A stretch of DNA of 64,000 bases from NCBI RefSeq assembly GCF_900114535.1, contig NZ_FOTK01000008.1:124001-188000 (forward strand), read 5' to 3'. The translations under genes and the position numbers were made by a program. Of this stretch, positions 1 to 8,581 are shown piece by piece. Within the stretch, counting starts at the first letter, position 1. Every line of letters begins with the position of its first letter. The DNA comes from Methylobacterium pseudosasicola (GTDB lineage: Bacteria; Pseudomonadota; Alphaproteobacteria; Rhizobiales; Beijerinckiaceae). Below the pieces are notes generated by a model. It saw only the letters and a list, made by a program, of their open reading frames with translations. It had not been told where the DNA came from and did no database searches.

Positions 1-17
1 AAGGGTCAACGATCCGG

Positions 18-34
18 GCCGCGCAAGGCGCGGC
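18..34 (-). terminator. Hairpin just downstream of livM
   Basis: A perfect 7-bp inverted repeat (GCCGCGC / GCGCGGC) with a 3-nt loop lies a few bases past the stop codon of the leftward transporter operon. No T-run follows on the minus strand, so it may be a weak terminator or only an mRNA-end hairpin. Confidence 0.4.
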
Positions 35-40
35 AGCCTG

Positions 41-1027
41 TCACAGCGGCTTGCGGATCAGCTTGGCCACGAGCCCGATGATGCCCTCGCGGAACAGCAG
101 TACGCAGAGCACGAACACGCAGCCCTGGATGATCGTCACCCAGGCGCCGAACTGCGCCAGGTAGGTCTCCATGGTGACGATCACCAGCGCGCCGACGATC
201 GGCCCGAACACCGTGCCCATGCCGCCCACCAGCGTCATCAGCACCACCTCGCCCGACATCGACCAATGGACGTCGGTGAGTGAGGCGAGCTGGAACACGA
301 TCGCCTTGGTCGAGCCGGCGAGCCCGGCCAGCGTCGCCGAGAGGACGAAGACCGCGAGCTTGTACTGGTTGGCCCGGTAACCCAGCGAGATCGCCCGAGG
401 CTCGTTGTCCCGGATCGCCTTGAGCACCTGACCGAAGGGCGAGTGGATGATCCGGTAGATCAGCAGCATCCCGGCCATGAAGACCACGCAGACGACGGCG
501 TACATCGCCCGGTCGTCGGCGAGGCTGAACACGCCGAACAGGTTGCCCCGCGGCACCGCCTGGATGCCGTCCTCGCCGCCGGTGAACTTGGCCTGCAGCG
601 AGAAGAAGAATGCCATCTGGGCGAGCGCCAGGGTGATCATCGAGAAGTAGATGCCCTGCCGGCGGATCGCCAGCGACCCGAAGATCAGCCCCAGCACGGC
701 CGCCGTGGCGGTACCCGACAGGATCGCCAATTCCGGCGTGAAGCCGAGATGCTTGGCCGTGTAGGCGCAGAGATAGCTCGCCATGCCGAAATAGGCGGCG
801 TGGCCGAAGGAGAGCAGGCCGCCGTAGCCGAGCAGCAGGTTGAAGGCGAGGGCGAACAGCGCGAAGCACAGCACCTTCATCAGGTAGACGGGATAGAGCA
901 CCAGCGGCGCCGCGATCAGCAGCAGAGCGATGCCGACGAAGATCATCCGGTGCAGCGCCTTGTCGTCGCGGCGCGTCGGCAGCGCGGCGGCGATCGGTGC
1001 GACGTCGATGGCGGCGGTGTCGGCCAT
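41..1027 (-). CDS. livM: Branched-chain amino acid-type ABC transporter permease LivM
   Basis: This is an inner-membrane permease of the hydrophobic amino acid (HAAT) ABC importer family, 328 residues and near the family's usual length. It opens with a roughly 25-residue cytoplasmic tail and then has many hydrophobic segments. The motif GYGGLLSFGHAAYFG near residue 70 and the late EAA-type loop VGGMGTVFGPIVGA are typical of LivM. It is the last gene of the leftward operon, 23 bp after livH, and should pair with LivH as the transmembrane channel. Substrate is not decided by sequence; branched-chain amino acids, amides or urea are all handled by this family. Confidence 0.93.
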   Translation of the reverse strand: MADTAAIDVAPIAAALPTRRDDKALHRMIFVGIALLLIAAPLVLYPVYLMKVLCFALFALAFNLLLGYGGLLSFGHAAYFGMASYLCAYTAKHLGFTPELAILSGTATAAVLGLIFGSLAIRRQGIYFSMITLALAQMAFFFSLQAKFTGGEDGIQAVPRGNLFGVFSLADDRAMYAVVCVVFMAGMLLIYRIIHSPFGQVLKAIRDNEPRAISLGYRANQYKLAVFVLSATLAGLAGSTKAIVFQLASLTDVHWSMSGEVVLMTLVGGMGTVFGPIVGALVIVTMETYLAQFGAWVTIIQGCVFVLCVLLFREGIIGLVAKLIRKPL

Positions 1028-1050
1028 GGGATTCGTCCCTCAGATCGTGA

Positions 1051-1938
1051 TCAGGCCGTGCGCCCGAACAGGCCGGCGGGTTTGACGAGCAGCACCAGCA
1101 CCATGATCACGAAGATCACGGTGGCCGAGGCCTCCGGGTAGAACACCTTGGTCAGGCCCTCGACCAGGCCCAGCGCGAAGCCGGTGATCACCGAGCCGAT
1201 GATCGAGCCCATGCCGCCAATCACCACCACGGCGAAGACCACGATGATGATGTCGGCGCCCATATTCGGGTTCACCGAGTAGATCGGAGCCGCGAGCACG
1301 CCGGCGAAGCCCGCGAGCGCCACGCCGAACCCGTAGGTCAGGGTCAGGAACAGCGGCACGTTCACGCCAAAGGCCTGGACCAGGGTTGGGTTCTCGGTGG
1401 CGGCGCGCAGATACGCGCCGAGCTTGGTCTTCTCGATGACGAGCCAGGTGGCGATGCAGACGGTAAGCGAGGCCACCACCACCCAGGCCCGGTAGTTCGG
1501 CAGGAACATGAAGGGCAGGCGCTGGCCGCCCGACAGCTCCGCCGGGATCGCGTAGGGGAGCCCGGAGACGCCGTACTGGTTGCGGAACAGGCCCTGGATG
1601 ATCAGCGCGAGCCCAAAGGTCAGGAGCAGGCCGTAGAGATGGTCGAGCTTGTAGAGCCGGGCGATCAGCACCCGCTCCAGCACGATTCCGAACACCCCCA
1701 CCACCAGCGGCGCCAAGCCCAGCGCCCACCAGTAGCCGAGCCCGACATAGGTCAGCAGCATCCAGGCCACGAACGCGCCCATCATGTAGAGCGCGCCATG
1801 GGCGAAGTTGATGATGTTCAGGAGGCCGAAGATGATCGCGAGCCCGAGCGACAGGATCGCGTAGAACGAGCCGTTGATCAGGCCGAGCAGCAACTGCCCG
1901 AACAGCGCCTGGGTCGGCACACCGAAGATGGTCGTCAT
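1051..1938 (-). CDS. livH: Branched-chain amino acid-type ABC transporter permease LivH
   Basis: A 295-residue polytopic membrane protein of the LivH family. The motif LGLAIIFGLLNIINFAHGA near residues 31-49 is the family hallmark, and the C-terminal VVIGGMGSIIGSVITG matches the coupling loop region of HAAT permeases. It forms the second half of the permease with LivM downstream. It follows the periplasmic binding protein gene by 28 bp, so the two are almost surely co-transcribed. The ATG was chosen because the conserved N-terminal helix begins about ten residues later. Confidence 0.93.
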   Translation of the reverse strand: MTTIFGVPTQALFGQLLLGLINGSFYAILSLGLAIIFGLLNIINFAHGALYMMGAFVAWMLLTYVGLGYWWALGLAPLVVGVFGIVLERVLIARLYKLDHLYGLLLTFGLALIIQGLFRNQYGVSGLPYAIPAELSGGQRLPFMFLPNYRAWVVVASLTVCIATWLVIEKTKLGAYLRAATENPTLVQAFGVNVPLFLTLTYGFGVALAGFAGVLAAPIYSVNPNMGADIIIVVFAVVVIGGMGSIIGSVITGFALGLVEGLTKVFYPEASATVIFVIMVLVLLVKPAGLFGRTA

Positions 1939-1966
1939 GGCCGTTCTCCGCGCCCCGAACGCACCG

Positions 1967-3184
1967 TCAGCCCTTCACGAGGGGGCAATTGCCCTCGTTA
2001 AGCGGACGGAAGACCTGGTCGCCGGGGATCGTGTCGAGCTTGTTGTAGAGGTCCCACTCGCCCTTCGATTCGGACGGCTTCTTGACCTCGAACAGGTACA
2101 TGTCGTGGATCTTGCGCCCGTCCGCGCGGATCGTGCCCTTGCCGAACAGCGGGTCGTCGGTGGGCATGGCCTTCATCTTGGCGACGGTGGCGGCTCCGTC
2201 GGCCGTGGACTTCGTCTCGGCCACCGCCTTCAGGTAGTGGAGCACGTCCGAATAGACGCCGGCATGGTTGGCGGTCGGCTTGGAATTGCCCTTCATCTGC
2301 TTGGCGAACCGGTCGGAGAAAGCCCGGGTCTGGTCGTTCAGGTCCCAGTAGAACGGCTCGGTTAGGACCAGGCCCTGCGCGACCTTGGTACCCAATGAGT
2401 GCACGTCCGAGGAGAAGACCAGGAGGCCGGCCAACGCCTGCCCGCCCTCGGTGATGCCGAATTCGCCGGCCTGCTTGATCGAATTGATCGTGTCGGTGCC
2501 GGCATTGGCGAGACCGATCACCTTGGCGCCGGAGCCTTGAGCCTGAAGCAGGAACGAGGAGAAGTCCGAGGTTGGGAACGGAGTCTTGACCGAGCCGATG
2601 ACCTTGCCGCCGTTCTTGGTGATGACCGAACTGGTGTCGCGCTGCAGGGTCTGGCCGAACACGTAGTCGGCGGTGAGGAAGAACCAGGTGGTGCCGCCGC
2701 GCTTGACCATGGCGCCGCCGGTGCCGTTGGCGAGCGCGACCGTGTCATAGACCCAGTGGATCGTGTTGGGCGTGCATTGCGGGCCGGTGAGGTCGGCGGT
2801 GCCGGCGCCGGTATCGATGAAGACCTTGTTCTTCTCCTTGGTCACCTGGCTGATCGCCAGAGCCACCGAGGAGGTGACACCGTCGGTGATCATGTCGACG
2901 CCGTCGCGGTCGTACCATTGCCGGGCGATGCCGGCCCCGACATCGGGCTTGTTCTGGTGGTCGGCGGAGACGATCTCGACCTTCAGCCCGTGCTCGGCCG
3001 GCTTGAAATCCTCCACCGCCAGCTTCGCGGCGACCACCGAACCCTCGCCGCTGATGTCGGAATAGGCGCCCGAGCGGTCGCCCAGGATGCCGATCTTCAC
3101 GTTCGTCTGCGCGCTCGCACCGCCCATCATCAGGGCACCAGCGAGGGCGGCGAGGGACACGGACCCGATGAGACGTCCGAACAT
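1967..3184 (-). CDS. Periplasmic branched-chain amino acid-type substrate-binding protein
   Basis: A 405-residue type I periplasmic binding protein (Peripla_BP_6). The chosen ATG has a good GGAGG site about 10 bases upstream and begins a clear signal peptide (MFGRLIGSVSLAALAGAL, cleavage near ASA-Q). The mature protein starts TNVKIGILGDRSGAYSDISG, the usual first strand of this fold. A longer in-frame reading upstream would bury the signal peptide and is rejected. It sits between the ATPase genes and the permease genes in one operon. It should capture the ligand for LivHMGF; the ligand (amino acid, amide or aromatic acid) cannot be read from sequence. Confidence 0.9.
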   Translation of the reverse strand: MFGRLIGSVSLAALAGALMMGGASAQTNVKIGILGDRSGAYSDISGEGSVVAAKLAVEDFKPAEHGLKVEIVSADHQNKPDVGAGIARQWYDRDGVDMITDGVTSSVALAISQVTKEKNKVFIDTGAGTADLTGPQCTPNTIHWVYDTVALANGTGGAMVKRGGTTWFFLTADYVFGQTLQRDTSSVITKNGGKVIGSVKTPFPTSDFSSFLLQAQGSGAKVIGLANAGTDTINSIKQAGEFGITEGGQALAGLLVFSSDVHSLGTKVAQGLVLTEPFYWDLNDQTRAFSDRFAKQMKGNSKPTANHAGVYSDVLHYLKAVAETKSTADGAATVAKMKAMPTDDPLFGKGTIRADGRKIHDMYLFEVKKPSESKGEWDLYNKLDTIPGDQVFRPLNEGNCPLVKG

Positions 3185-3275
3185 GGTACTTCTATCCTCC
3201 AGCGGCGCAGCGGATCCCCGCCTGCCGAGTGTCCGACGCCGTTCTCCGGCGCTTATCAGGTATTGGCCGCCCGCC

Positions 3276-4019
3276 TCAGACGCCGAGATAGGCGTGAAGC
3301 TTGTCGATATTGGCGTCAAGCTCGGCATTCGGGATCATGTCGACCACCCTGCCCTGCTCGATGACGAAGTGCCGGTCGGCCAGAGTCTGCGCGAAGCGGA
3401 AGTTCTGCTCGACCAGCACGATGGTGTAGCCCTGGGACTTCAACTGCTGGATCGTCCGGCCGATCTGCTGAACGATGACCGGCGCGAGACCTTCCGTGGG
3501 CTCGTCCAGCAGGATCAGCTTGGCGCCGGTCCGCAGGATGCGGCCGATGGCGAGCATCTGCTGCTCGCCGCCCGAGAGCTTGGTGCCCTGACTGCCCGCG
3601 CGCTCCTTCAGGTTGGGGAACAGGGTGTGGATTTCGGCCACCGACATGCCGCCGGGCTTCACCCGGGGCGGCAGCATCAAGTTCTCGTGGACCGTGAGGC
3701 TCGCGAAGATGCCCCGCTCCTCCGGGACGTAGCCGAGCCCGAGCCGGGCGATGTTGCGCGAGGCCATCCGGATGGTCTCGACGCCGTCATAGATGATCGA
3801 GCCGGAGCGCTTGCCCAGGATGCCGATGATCGCCCGGAGCGTCGTGGTCTTGCCGGCGCCGTTGCGGCCAAGCAGGGTGATCACCTCGCCGGCCCGGACA
3901 TCGATGTCGATGCCGTGGAGCACGTGGCTCTCGCCGTACCAGCCCTCCAGCCCGCGCACGGTGAGGAGGGCATCCTTCGCTGCGGCCGGCGCGTATGTCT
4001 TCACGGCGGTGTCAAGCAT
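3276..4019 (-). CDS. livF: ABC transporter ATP-binding protein LivF
   Basis: A 247-residue ABC ATPase. It has Walker A GRNGAGKTTTLRAI near residue 52, the signature LSGGEQQMLAIGR, Walker B LILLDEPTEGLAP, and the closing VEQN switch segment, all characteristic of LivF. Its start overlaps the end of livG by 8 bp, so translation is probably coupled. With LivG it forms the nucleotide-binding pair that drives the LivHM permease on the cytoplasmic side. The C-terminus has the usual LivF ending with an AYLGV motif. Confidence 0.94.
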   Translation of the reverse strand: MLDTAVKTYAPAAAKDALLTVRGLEGWYGESHVLHGIDIDVRAGEVITLLGRNGAGKTTTLRAIIGILGKRSGSIIYDGVETIRMASRNIARLGLGYVPEERGIFASLTVHENLMLPPRVKPGGMSVAEIHTLFPNLKERAGSQGTKLSGGEQQMLAIGRILRTGAKLILLDEPTEGLAPVIVQQIGRTIQQLKSQGYTIVLVEQNFRFAQTLADRHFVIEQGRVVDMIPNAELDANIDKLHAYLGV

Positions 4020-4806
4020 GTCCCGCCCCGATATAGGCCTCGACCACGCGCGGATCCTTCGAGACGGTGGCGTAATCGCCCTCGGCCAGGACCTGGCCGC
4101 GGGCCAGGACGGTGATGCGGTCCGACAGGGACGCCACCACCGAGAGATTGTGCTCGACCATCAGGATGGTCCGGTCCTTCGAGACCCGGCGGATGAGCTG
4201 CGCCGTCCGGTCCACGTCCTCGTGGCCCATCCCGGCCATCGGCTCGTCGAGGAGCAGCATCTCCGGATCGAGGGCCAGCGTCGTGGCGATCTCGAGGGCG
4301 CGCTTGCGGCCGTAGGACAGCTCGACCGCGAGGGAATCGGCGAAGTCGGACAGGCCAACGGCCTCGACCAGCGCCAGGGCCTCGCCGTCGAGCGCCCGCA
4401 GCACCTTTTCCGGCCGCCAGAAATCGAAGGAATCGCCCCGGAGCCGCCGCTGAAGCGCGATCCGCACGTTCTCGGTGACCGTCAGGTGCGGGAAAACCGC
4501 CGAGATCTGAAAGGAGCGCACGAGCCCGAGACGGGCCACGTCGGCCGCCCGCATCCCGGTGATGTCCTTGTCCTTGTACCGGATGGTGCCGGCGGTCGGG
4601 ATGAGGAACTTCGTCAGCAGATTGAAACAGGTGGTCTTGCCGGCGCCGTTCGGGCCGATCAGCGCGTGGATCGTCCCGCGCTCGACTTCCAGCTTGACGC
4701 CGTTGACGGCCCGGAATCCCTTGAATTCCATCGTCAAGCCATCGGTCGCCAGGATCACGTCCCGTGCCAAGCGCGTCCCTCCCGCGTATGATTTATTGCC
4801 TGCCAT
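4012..4806 (-). CDS. livG: ABC transporter ATP-binding protein LivG
   Basis: A 264-residue ABC ATPase from the chosen ATG. Walker A is GPNGAGKTTCFNLLT, the signature is LSYGRKRALEIA, and Walker B is LLLDEPMAGMG, all LivG-like. The end VEAYIGAGHA is the family's normal C-terminus. An in-frame ATG 54 bp further upstream exists, but the extra residues (MSRRAERLRW...) do not resemble the family, so the inner ATG is preferred; no strong ribosome site supports either. It is the first gene of the operon livG-livF-binding protein-livH-livM. The signature tyrosine (LSYG instead of LSGG) is common in LivG. Confidence 0.92.
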   Translation of the reverse strand: MAGNKSYAGGTRLARDVILATDGLTMEFKGFRAVNGVKLEVERGTIHALIGPNGAGKTTCFNLLTKFLIPTAGTIRYKDKDITGMRAADVARLGLVRSFQISAVFPHLTVTENVRIALQRRLRGDSFDFWRPEKVLRALDGEALALVEAVGLSDFADSLAVELSYGRKRALEIATTLALDPEMLLLDEPMAGMGHEDVDRTAQLIRRVSKDRTILMVEHNLSVVASLSDRITVLARGQVLAEGDYATVSKDPRVVEAYIGAGHA

Positions 4807-4986
4807 ATCGCCGATCCGGCCCTGAACAGTCCATCGCAAACGCTCGGCGCGGCGGGACAATCCCCGGCTCCTGATATGCTGATGGTTCTTGGCTTCGGAT
4901 TGAGCATCTGAACCGCGGATGCCAATGCCGGTGCGAATCGTGGCCGCGCGTCACGGTTTCCGGGCTGGACGGACCCGCGGGCTTCG

Positions 4987-5015
4987 CTTGACCCGGCGCG
5001 ACGACCGCCTGTAAC
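4987..5015 (+). promoter_or_regulatory. Predicted sigma-70 promoter of dgoK
   Basis: CTTGAC (-35) and TGTAAC (-10) are separated by exactly 17 bp and lie about 30 bp before the strong AAGGAGG ribosome site of dgoK. CTTGAC is the usual alphaproteobacterial -35. Inferred by eye only. Confidence 0.45.
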
Positions 5016-5046
5016 TCAGACAAATCATTGACAAGGAGGGGCGCGC

Positions 5047-5925
5047 ATGGTCGGCCGAACGGCCTACATCGCTGTCGATTGGGGAACCACCAACCGGCGC
5101 GCCTACGCGATGACCGCCGACGGCGCCGTGGTGGATACCCTACAGGATGGCCGCGGTGTCCTCGCGCTGAGTCCCGGCGACTATCCCGAGGCGATCGCCA
5201 CCTTGAGGGAGCGCTTCGGCGCGCAGACCATCGTCGTGGCCGGCATGGTCGGGTCGACCCGGGGCTGGCGGGAAGCCCCCTATATCGACGCCCCGGCCAC
5301 GCTTCAGGCCCTCGGCGCTGCCGCCCTCGATGTCGCCCCCGACGTGCGGATCATCCCCGGGGTCGCCCTGAGGAGCGGCCCGCGCCCCGACGTGATGCGC
5401 GGCGAAGAGGTTCAGGTGCTCGGCGCGATCAGCACCGGGGCAGCGCCGCCGACGGCCCTGTTCTGCCAGCCCGGCACGCACAACAAGTGGATCGAGACGG
5501 TGGACGGGGCGATCACGGATTTCGCCACCGTGATGACCGGAGAGCTCTTCGCCCTGGTCCGAGCCCACGGCATCCTGGCCGGCATGCTGGACGGCGCGGT
5601 CGCGGACGGCGCCGCCTTCCGGGATGGCCTCAAGCGGGGGCGCGAAGCGCGCAATCTCGCCGCCGCCCTGTTCGAGGTCCGGGCCGGCGTGCTCCTCGAC
5701 CGGCTCGCCCCCGCGGACGCCGCCGCCTATGCCAGCGGCGTCATGATCGGCACCGATGTCGGCACGCGCACCGATCTCGGCGACCGCCCGGTCCACCTGC
5801 TCGGCGGCGGCGCCCTGGCCGCGCTCTACACCGTCGCAATCACGGAAGCCGGCGGCCGGGTCGTCACAGTTCCGGACGGGGCCACCACGGCCGGAATCCA
5901 CGCCATCTGGAGTTTGCGGGCATGA
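5047..5925 (+). CDS. dgoK: 2-dehydro-3-deoxygalactonokinase
   Basis: A 292-residue sugar kinase of the DgoK family. It phosphorylates 2-keto-3-deoxy-D-galactonate to the 6-phosphate in D-galactonate (De Ley-Doudoroff) catabolism. The N-terminus AYIAVDWGTTNRRAYAM is the phosphate-binding loop, VVAGMVGSTRGWREAPY and FCQPGTHNKWIE are family motifs, and LLGGGALAALY is the C-terminal adenosine region. AAGGAGG lies 8 bases before the ATG. The stop overlaps the aldolase start by 4 bases (ATGA), so the two are coupled. No galactonate dehydratase or regulator is seen in this window. Confidence 0.93.
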   Translation: MVGRTAYIAVDWGTTNRRAYAMTADGAVVDTLQDGRGVLALSPGDYPEAIATLRERFGAQTIVVAGMVGSTRGWREAPYIDAPATLQALGAAALDVAPDVRIIPGVALRSGPRPDVMRGEEVQVLGAISTGAAPPTALFCQPGTHNKWIETVDGAITDFATVMTGELFALVRAHGILAGMLDGAVADGAAFRDGLKRGREARNLAAALFEVRAGVLLDRLAPADAAAYASGVMIGTDVGTRTDLGDRPVHLLGGGALAALYTVAITEAGGRVVTVPDGATTAGIHAIWSLRA

Positions 5926-6557
5926 CGATTCTCAACCGATTCGAGGTCGCCTTCGCGGCCTGCCCACTGGTGGCGATCCTGCGCGGGCTCACGCCGGACG
6001 AGGCGCCGGCCATCGGCGACGCGCTGGTGGAGGCCGGGTTCACCCTGATCGAGGTGCCGCTGAACTCGCCGGAGCCGCTGAAGAGCATCGCCTTGCTTGC
6101 CCAGCGCTACGCCGGTCGCGCCCTGGTGGGTGCCGGCACGGTCCTGACGCCGGCACAGGTCGCGGAGGTCGCGGCGGCGGGCGGGACCCTGATCGTTTCG
6201 CCCAACACCGATGCCGCGGTGATCCGCGCCACCGTCGATGCCGGCCTCGTGTCGCTCCCCGGCTACCAGACGCCGAGCGAAGCGTTTGCCGCTCTCGCGG
6301 CCGGCGCGACCGCTCTAAAGCTCTTCCCCGCGGATATCGCCACCCCGGCGGCGCTGAAGGCGCACCGGGCCGTGCTCCCGGCCGCCGCCCGCGTGCTCGC
6401 GGTCGGCGGCGTCACGCCCGACAGCGTTTCCACCTGGCGACAGGCAGGCGCCGTGGGCTTCGGGCTCGGCTCGAACCTCTACCGTCCCGGCAAGCCGGCA
6501 GCCGATGTCGCCCAGGACGCGGCAGCCTTCATCACGGCGATCGGGGGATCGCGATAA
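5922..6557 (+). CDS. dgoA: 2-dehydro-3-deoxy-6-phosphogalactonate aldolase
   Basis: A 211-residue class I KDPG/KDPGal aldolase that splits 2-keto-3-deoxy-6-phosphogalactonate into pyruvate and glyceraldehyde 3-phosphate. Glu44 (FTLIEVPLNSP) and the Schiff-base Lys133 (ALKLFPAD) are in place, with VGAGTV and SPNT motifs between. The KDPGal-type spacing and its ATGA overlap with dgoK argue for DgoA over the Entner-Doudoroff Eda. A longer in-frame extension upstream runs through dgoK in another frame and is not real. Confidence 0.93.
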   Translation: MTILNRFEVAFAACPLVAILRGLTPDEAPAIGDALVEAGFTLIEVPLNSPEPLKSIALLAQRYAGRALVGAGTVLTPAQVAEVAAAGGTLIVSPNTDAAVIRATVDAGLVSLPGYQTPSEAFAALAAGATALKLFPADIATPAALKAHRAVLPAAARVLAVGGVTPDSVSTWRQAGAVGFGLGSNLYRPGKPAADVAQDAAAFITAIGGSR

Positions 6558-6630
6558 GCCGAACCTGCCGTGACGGCGCCCCCGCCGCTCTCTAGAACCA
6601 CGCCGAGGTGGCGAGCGCAGGAGCGGGCGG

Positions 6631-7791
6631 ATGACGGACGGGCGCATCGGGCAGGCGGAGGGCTTCGGCGATCTTGAGACGCCTTGCCTGCTTCTGGATT
6701 CGGACAAGCTGACCGCCAACGTTGCCGGGATGCGGGACCGGCTCGATCGGCTTGGCGTATCGCTGCGACCGCACCTGAAGACCGCCAAGTCCCTGGATGT
6801 CGCCCGCATCGCCATGGCAAGCCCGGCCGGGCCGGCCACCGTCTCGACCCTGAAAGAGGCGGCGTACTTCGCCGAGGGCGGCGTCCGCGACCTGATCTAC
6901 GCGGTGGGGATCGCGCCGCAGAAGCTCGACCGGGTCGGAGCGATCCGCCGTCGCTGGGGCGTGGATCTGGCGATCGTGCTGGATTCCGTCGAGCAGGCCG
7001 AGGCTGTCGCGGCCTGGAGCCGAGGCAACGGCGATCCGCTGCCGGTGCTGATCGAAGTCGATGCCGACGGGCATCGCTCCGGCGCAAATCCCCGCGACGC
7101 GGACAGGCTCGTGGCGATCGGCCGGGTGCTCGAAAAGGGCGCGCTCTTGCGGGGTGTGCTGCTGCATGCCGGCGACAGCTACGGGCTGAGTGATCCGGCA
7201 GCCCTCAGGGCAGCGGCAGAGGCCGAGCGCCAGGCCGCCCTGGCCGCCGCCGCGATCCTGCGTGAGGCAGGTCTGCCCTGCCCGGAGGTCAGCGTCGGCT
7301 CGACCCCGACAGCGCGCTACGCGGAGAGTCTCGACGGCATCACCGAGGTCCGGGCCGGCGTGTTCATGATCGGCGACCTGTTCCAGGCGGGCGTCGGCTC
7401 CTGCGGGATCGAGGACATCGCCCTCACCGTCCTGACCACCGTGATCGGCCACCAGCGGGACAAGGATTGGATCATCACCGACGCCGGCTGGATGGCGCTC
7501 TCCCGCGACCGCGGCACGGCGCGGCAAGCGGTCGATCAGGGCTACGGCGTGGCCTGCGACTTGGCCGGACGCCCTTATCCCGACCTGATCGTGCGGGACG
7601 CGAACCAAGAGCACGGCATCCTGGCTCTGCGGCCCGGCTCCTCCGCGCCCCTTCCGGATCTCCCGATCGGGGCGCGCCTGCGGATCCTGCCCAACCATGC
7701 CTGCGCCACCGGCGCCCAGCACGATCGCTATCATGTGGTCGTCAATGACCGGCTGACCGGAGCGGTCTGGCCGCGCATCAACGGCTGGTGA
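6631..7791 (+). CDS. D-threonine aldolase / D-serine dehydratase-like PLP enzyme (DSD1 family)
   Basis: A 386-residue fold-III PLP enzyme with an alanine racemase-like N-terminal barrel and the C-terminal metal-binding domain of the D-threonine aldolase/eukaryotic-type D-serine dehydratase family. The PLP lysine is probably Lys50 in RPHLKTAK. His356 and Cys358 (PNHACAT) match the H-x-C metal site of the family. Likely reactions are cleavage of D-threonine-type beta-hydroxy amino acids or deamination of D-serine; sequence alone does not decide. It follows dgoA by 73 bp with its own AGGAGCGGG site, so it may be in the same transcript although a role in galactonate use is not obvious. Confidence 0.88.
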   Translation: MTDGRIGQAEGFGDLETPCLLLDSDKLTANVAGMRDRLDRLGVSLRPHLKTAKSLDVARIAMASPAGPATVSTLKEAAYFAEGGVRDLIYAVGIAPQKLDRVGAIRRRWGVDLAIVLDSVEQAEAVAAWSRGNGDPLPVLIEVDADGHRSGANPRDADRLVAIGRVLEKGALLRGVLLHAGDSYGLSDPAALRAAAEAERQAALAAAAILREAGLPCPEVSVGSTPTARYAESLDGITEVRAGVFMIGDLFQAGVGSCGIEDIALTVLTTVIGHQRDKDWIITDAGWMALSRDRGTARQAVDQGYGVACDLAGRPYPDLIVRDANQEHGILALRPGSSAPLPDLPIGARLRILPNHACATGAQHDRYHVVVNDRLTGAVWPRINGW

Positions 7792-7800
7792 TGCGCGGTC

Positions 7801-8043
7801 TCAGGGCCGGTTCGAGACGGTCCGGACCGGGCGATCGGACTGGTCCATCACGAGGCGGCAGCCGGGGCTGAGATTCGGGCGCTGCTGGCGCAGGCAGCCC
7901 GTGATCGCGGTCACGTTCGGGATGTGCGAGGCGCACAGGCGCATCACGTCCGGCGTGCAGGCGGCACGGTCGGCCCGGGATTCCGCCAGCGCCGGCGCCG
8001 CGCCGACGATCAAGGCGAGCAGAGCGAACGAAGCGGATTTCAT
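7801..8043 (-). CDS. Small secreted cysteine-containing protein
   Basis: An 80-residue protein with a clean signal peptide (MKSASFALLALIVGAAPALA) and a short mature part holding four cysteines in a C-X6-C / C-X11-C pattern. The four cysteines suggest a disulfide-bonded periplasmic or secreted product. An upstream in-frame start (15 residues longer) is rejected because it would precede the signal peptide. Similar small Cys-rich proteins are frequent in Rhizobiales, function unknown to me. It is convergent with the PLP enzyme, 9 bp away. Confidence 0.7.
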   Translation of the reverse strand: MKSASFALLALIVGAAPALAESRADRAACTPDVMRLCASHIPNVTAITGCLRQQRPNLSPGCRLVMDQSDRPVRTVSNRP

Positions 8044-8225
8044 GGTACCGGATCCTCTGGCGGGAGCGTGGACGACCCGAACGGTCAAGGCTCGAAGTGG
8101 GGCGAGAACGTCGGGACGGGCCGAAATTTCCCCTCGGCCAGTGCCCTATTCTGTCGCACCACCGGGGGCGCCGCGATGTGCGTCGGCGCTCCGATGGGAT
8201 CGGCGGCCGATGACGGCCGGTGCGA

Positions 8226-8399
8226 TCAGTGTCGCGAAGCGGGCGTGATCGCCCCGGTGGCGGCGGGCTCGGTCAGAGCCGCGGCAGCGTTGGCCGGGGC
8301 TTTCTGCCGGTCGAGCTTGTCCGCCGAGACGAGAGCGGCCGCGATCAAGGCCGCCACCGCCATCGTTGCCTTCACAACCTCCCAGGTCCGCGCAAGCAT
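8226..8399 (-). CDS. Small single-pass membrane or exported protein (hypothetical)
   Basis: A 57-codon reading frame beginning MLARTWEVVKATMAVAALIA. Residues 8-25 form one hydrophobic segment, followed by an Ala/Pro/Thr-rich tail ending TGAITPASRH. The arrangement (short charged N-terminus, one helix, disordered tail) is that of many small Rhizobiales envelope proteins. The ribosome site is weak (GGGAA). It has no recognisable family and overlaps a longer antisense-looking frame on the same strand that is unlikely to be coding. Confidence 0.45.
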   Translation of the reverse strand: MLARTWEVVKATMAVAALIAAALVSADKLDRQKAPANAAAALTEPAATGAITPASRH

Positions 8400-8581
8400 G
8401 ACTGATTCCCAATGGCGTCACAGCATCTTGAGCAGGTCAGCCTGGGGCGAAGCTGTTCAGGCCGTGCGCCCTGCACAGGTTGATCAATCCGTGACCTCGG
8501 GATCTTCAGCGCGGACCCTTCCCAAAACCTTTCGGACTCAATTGCCGGATGTCATCACCGGGGACGTGATGCATCCGTGCC

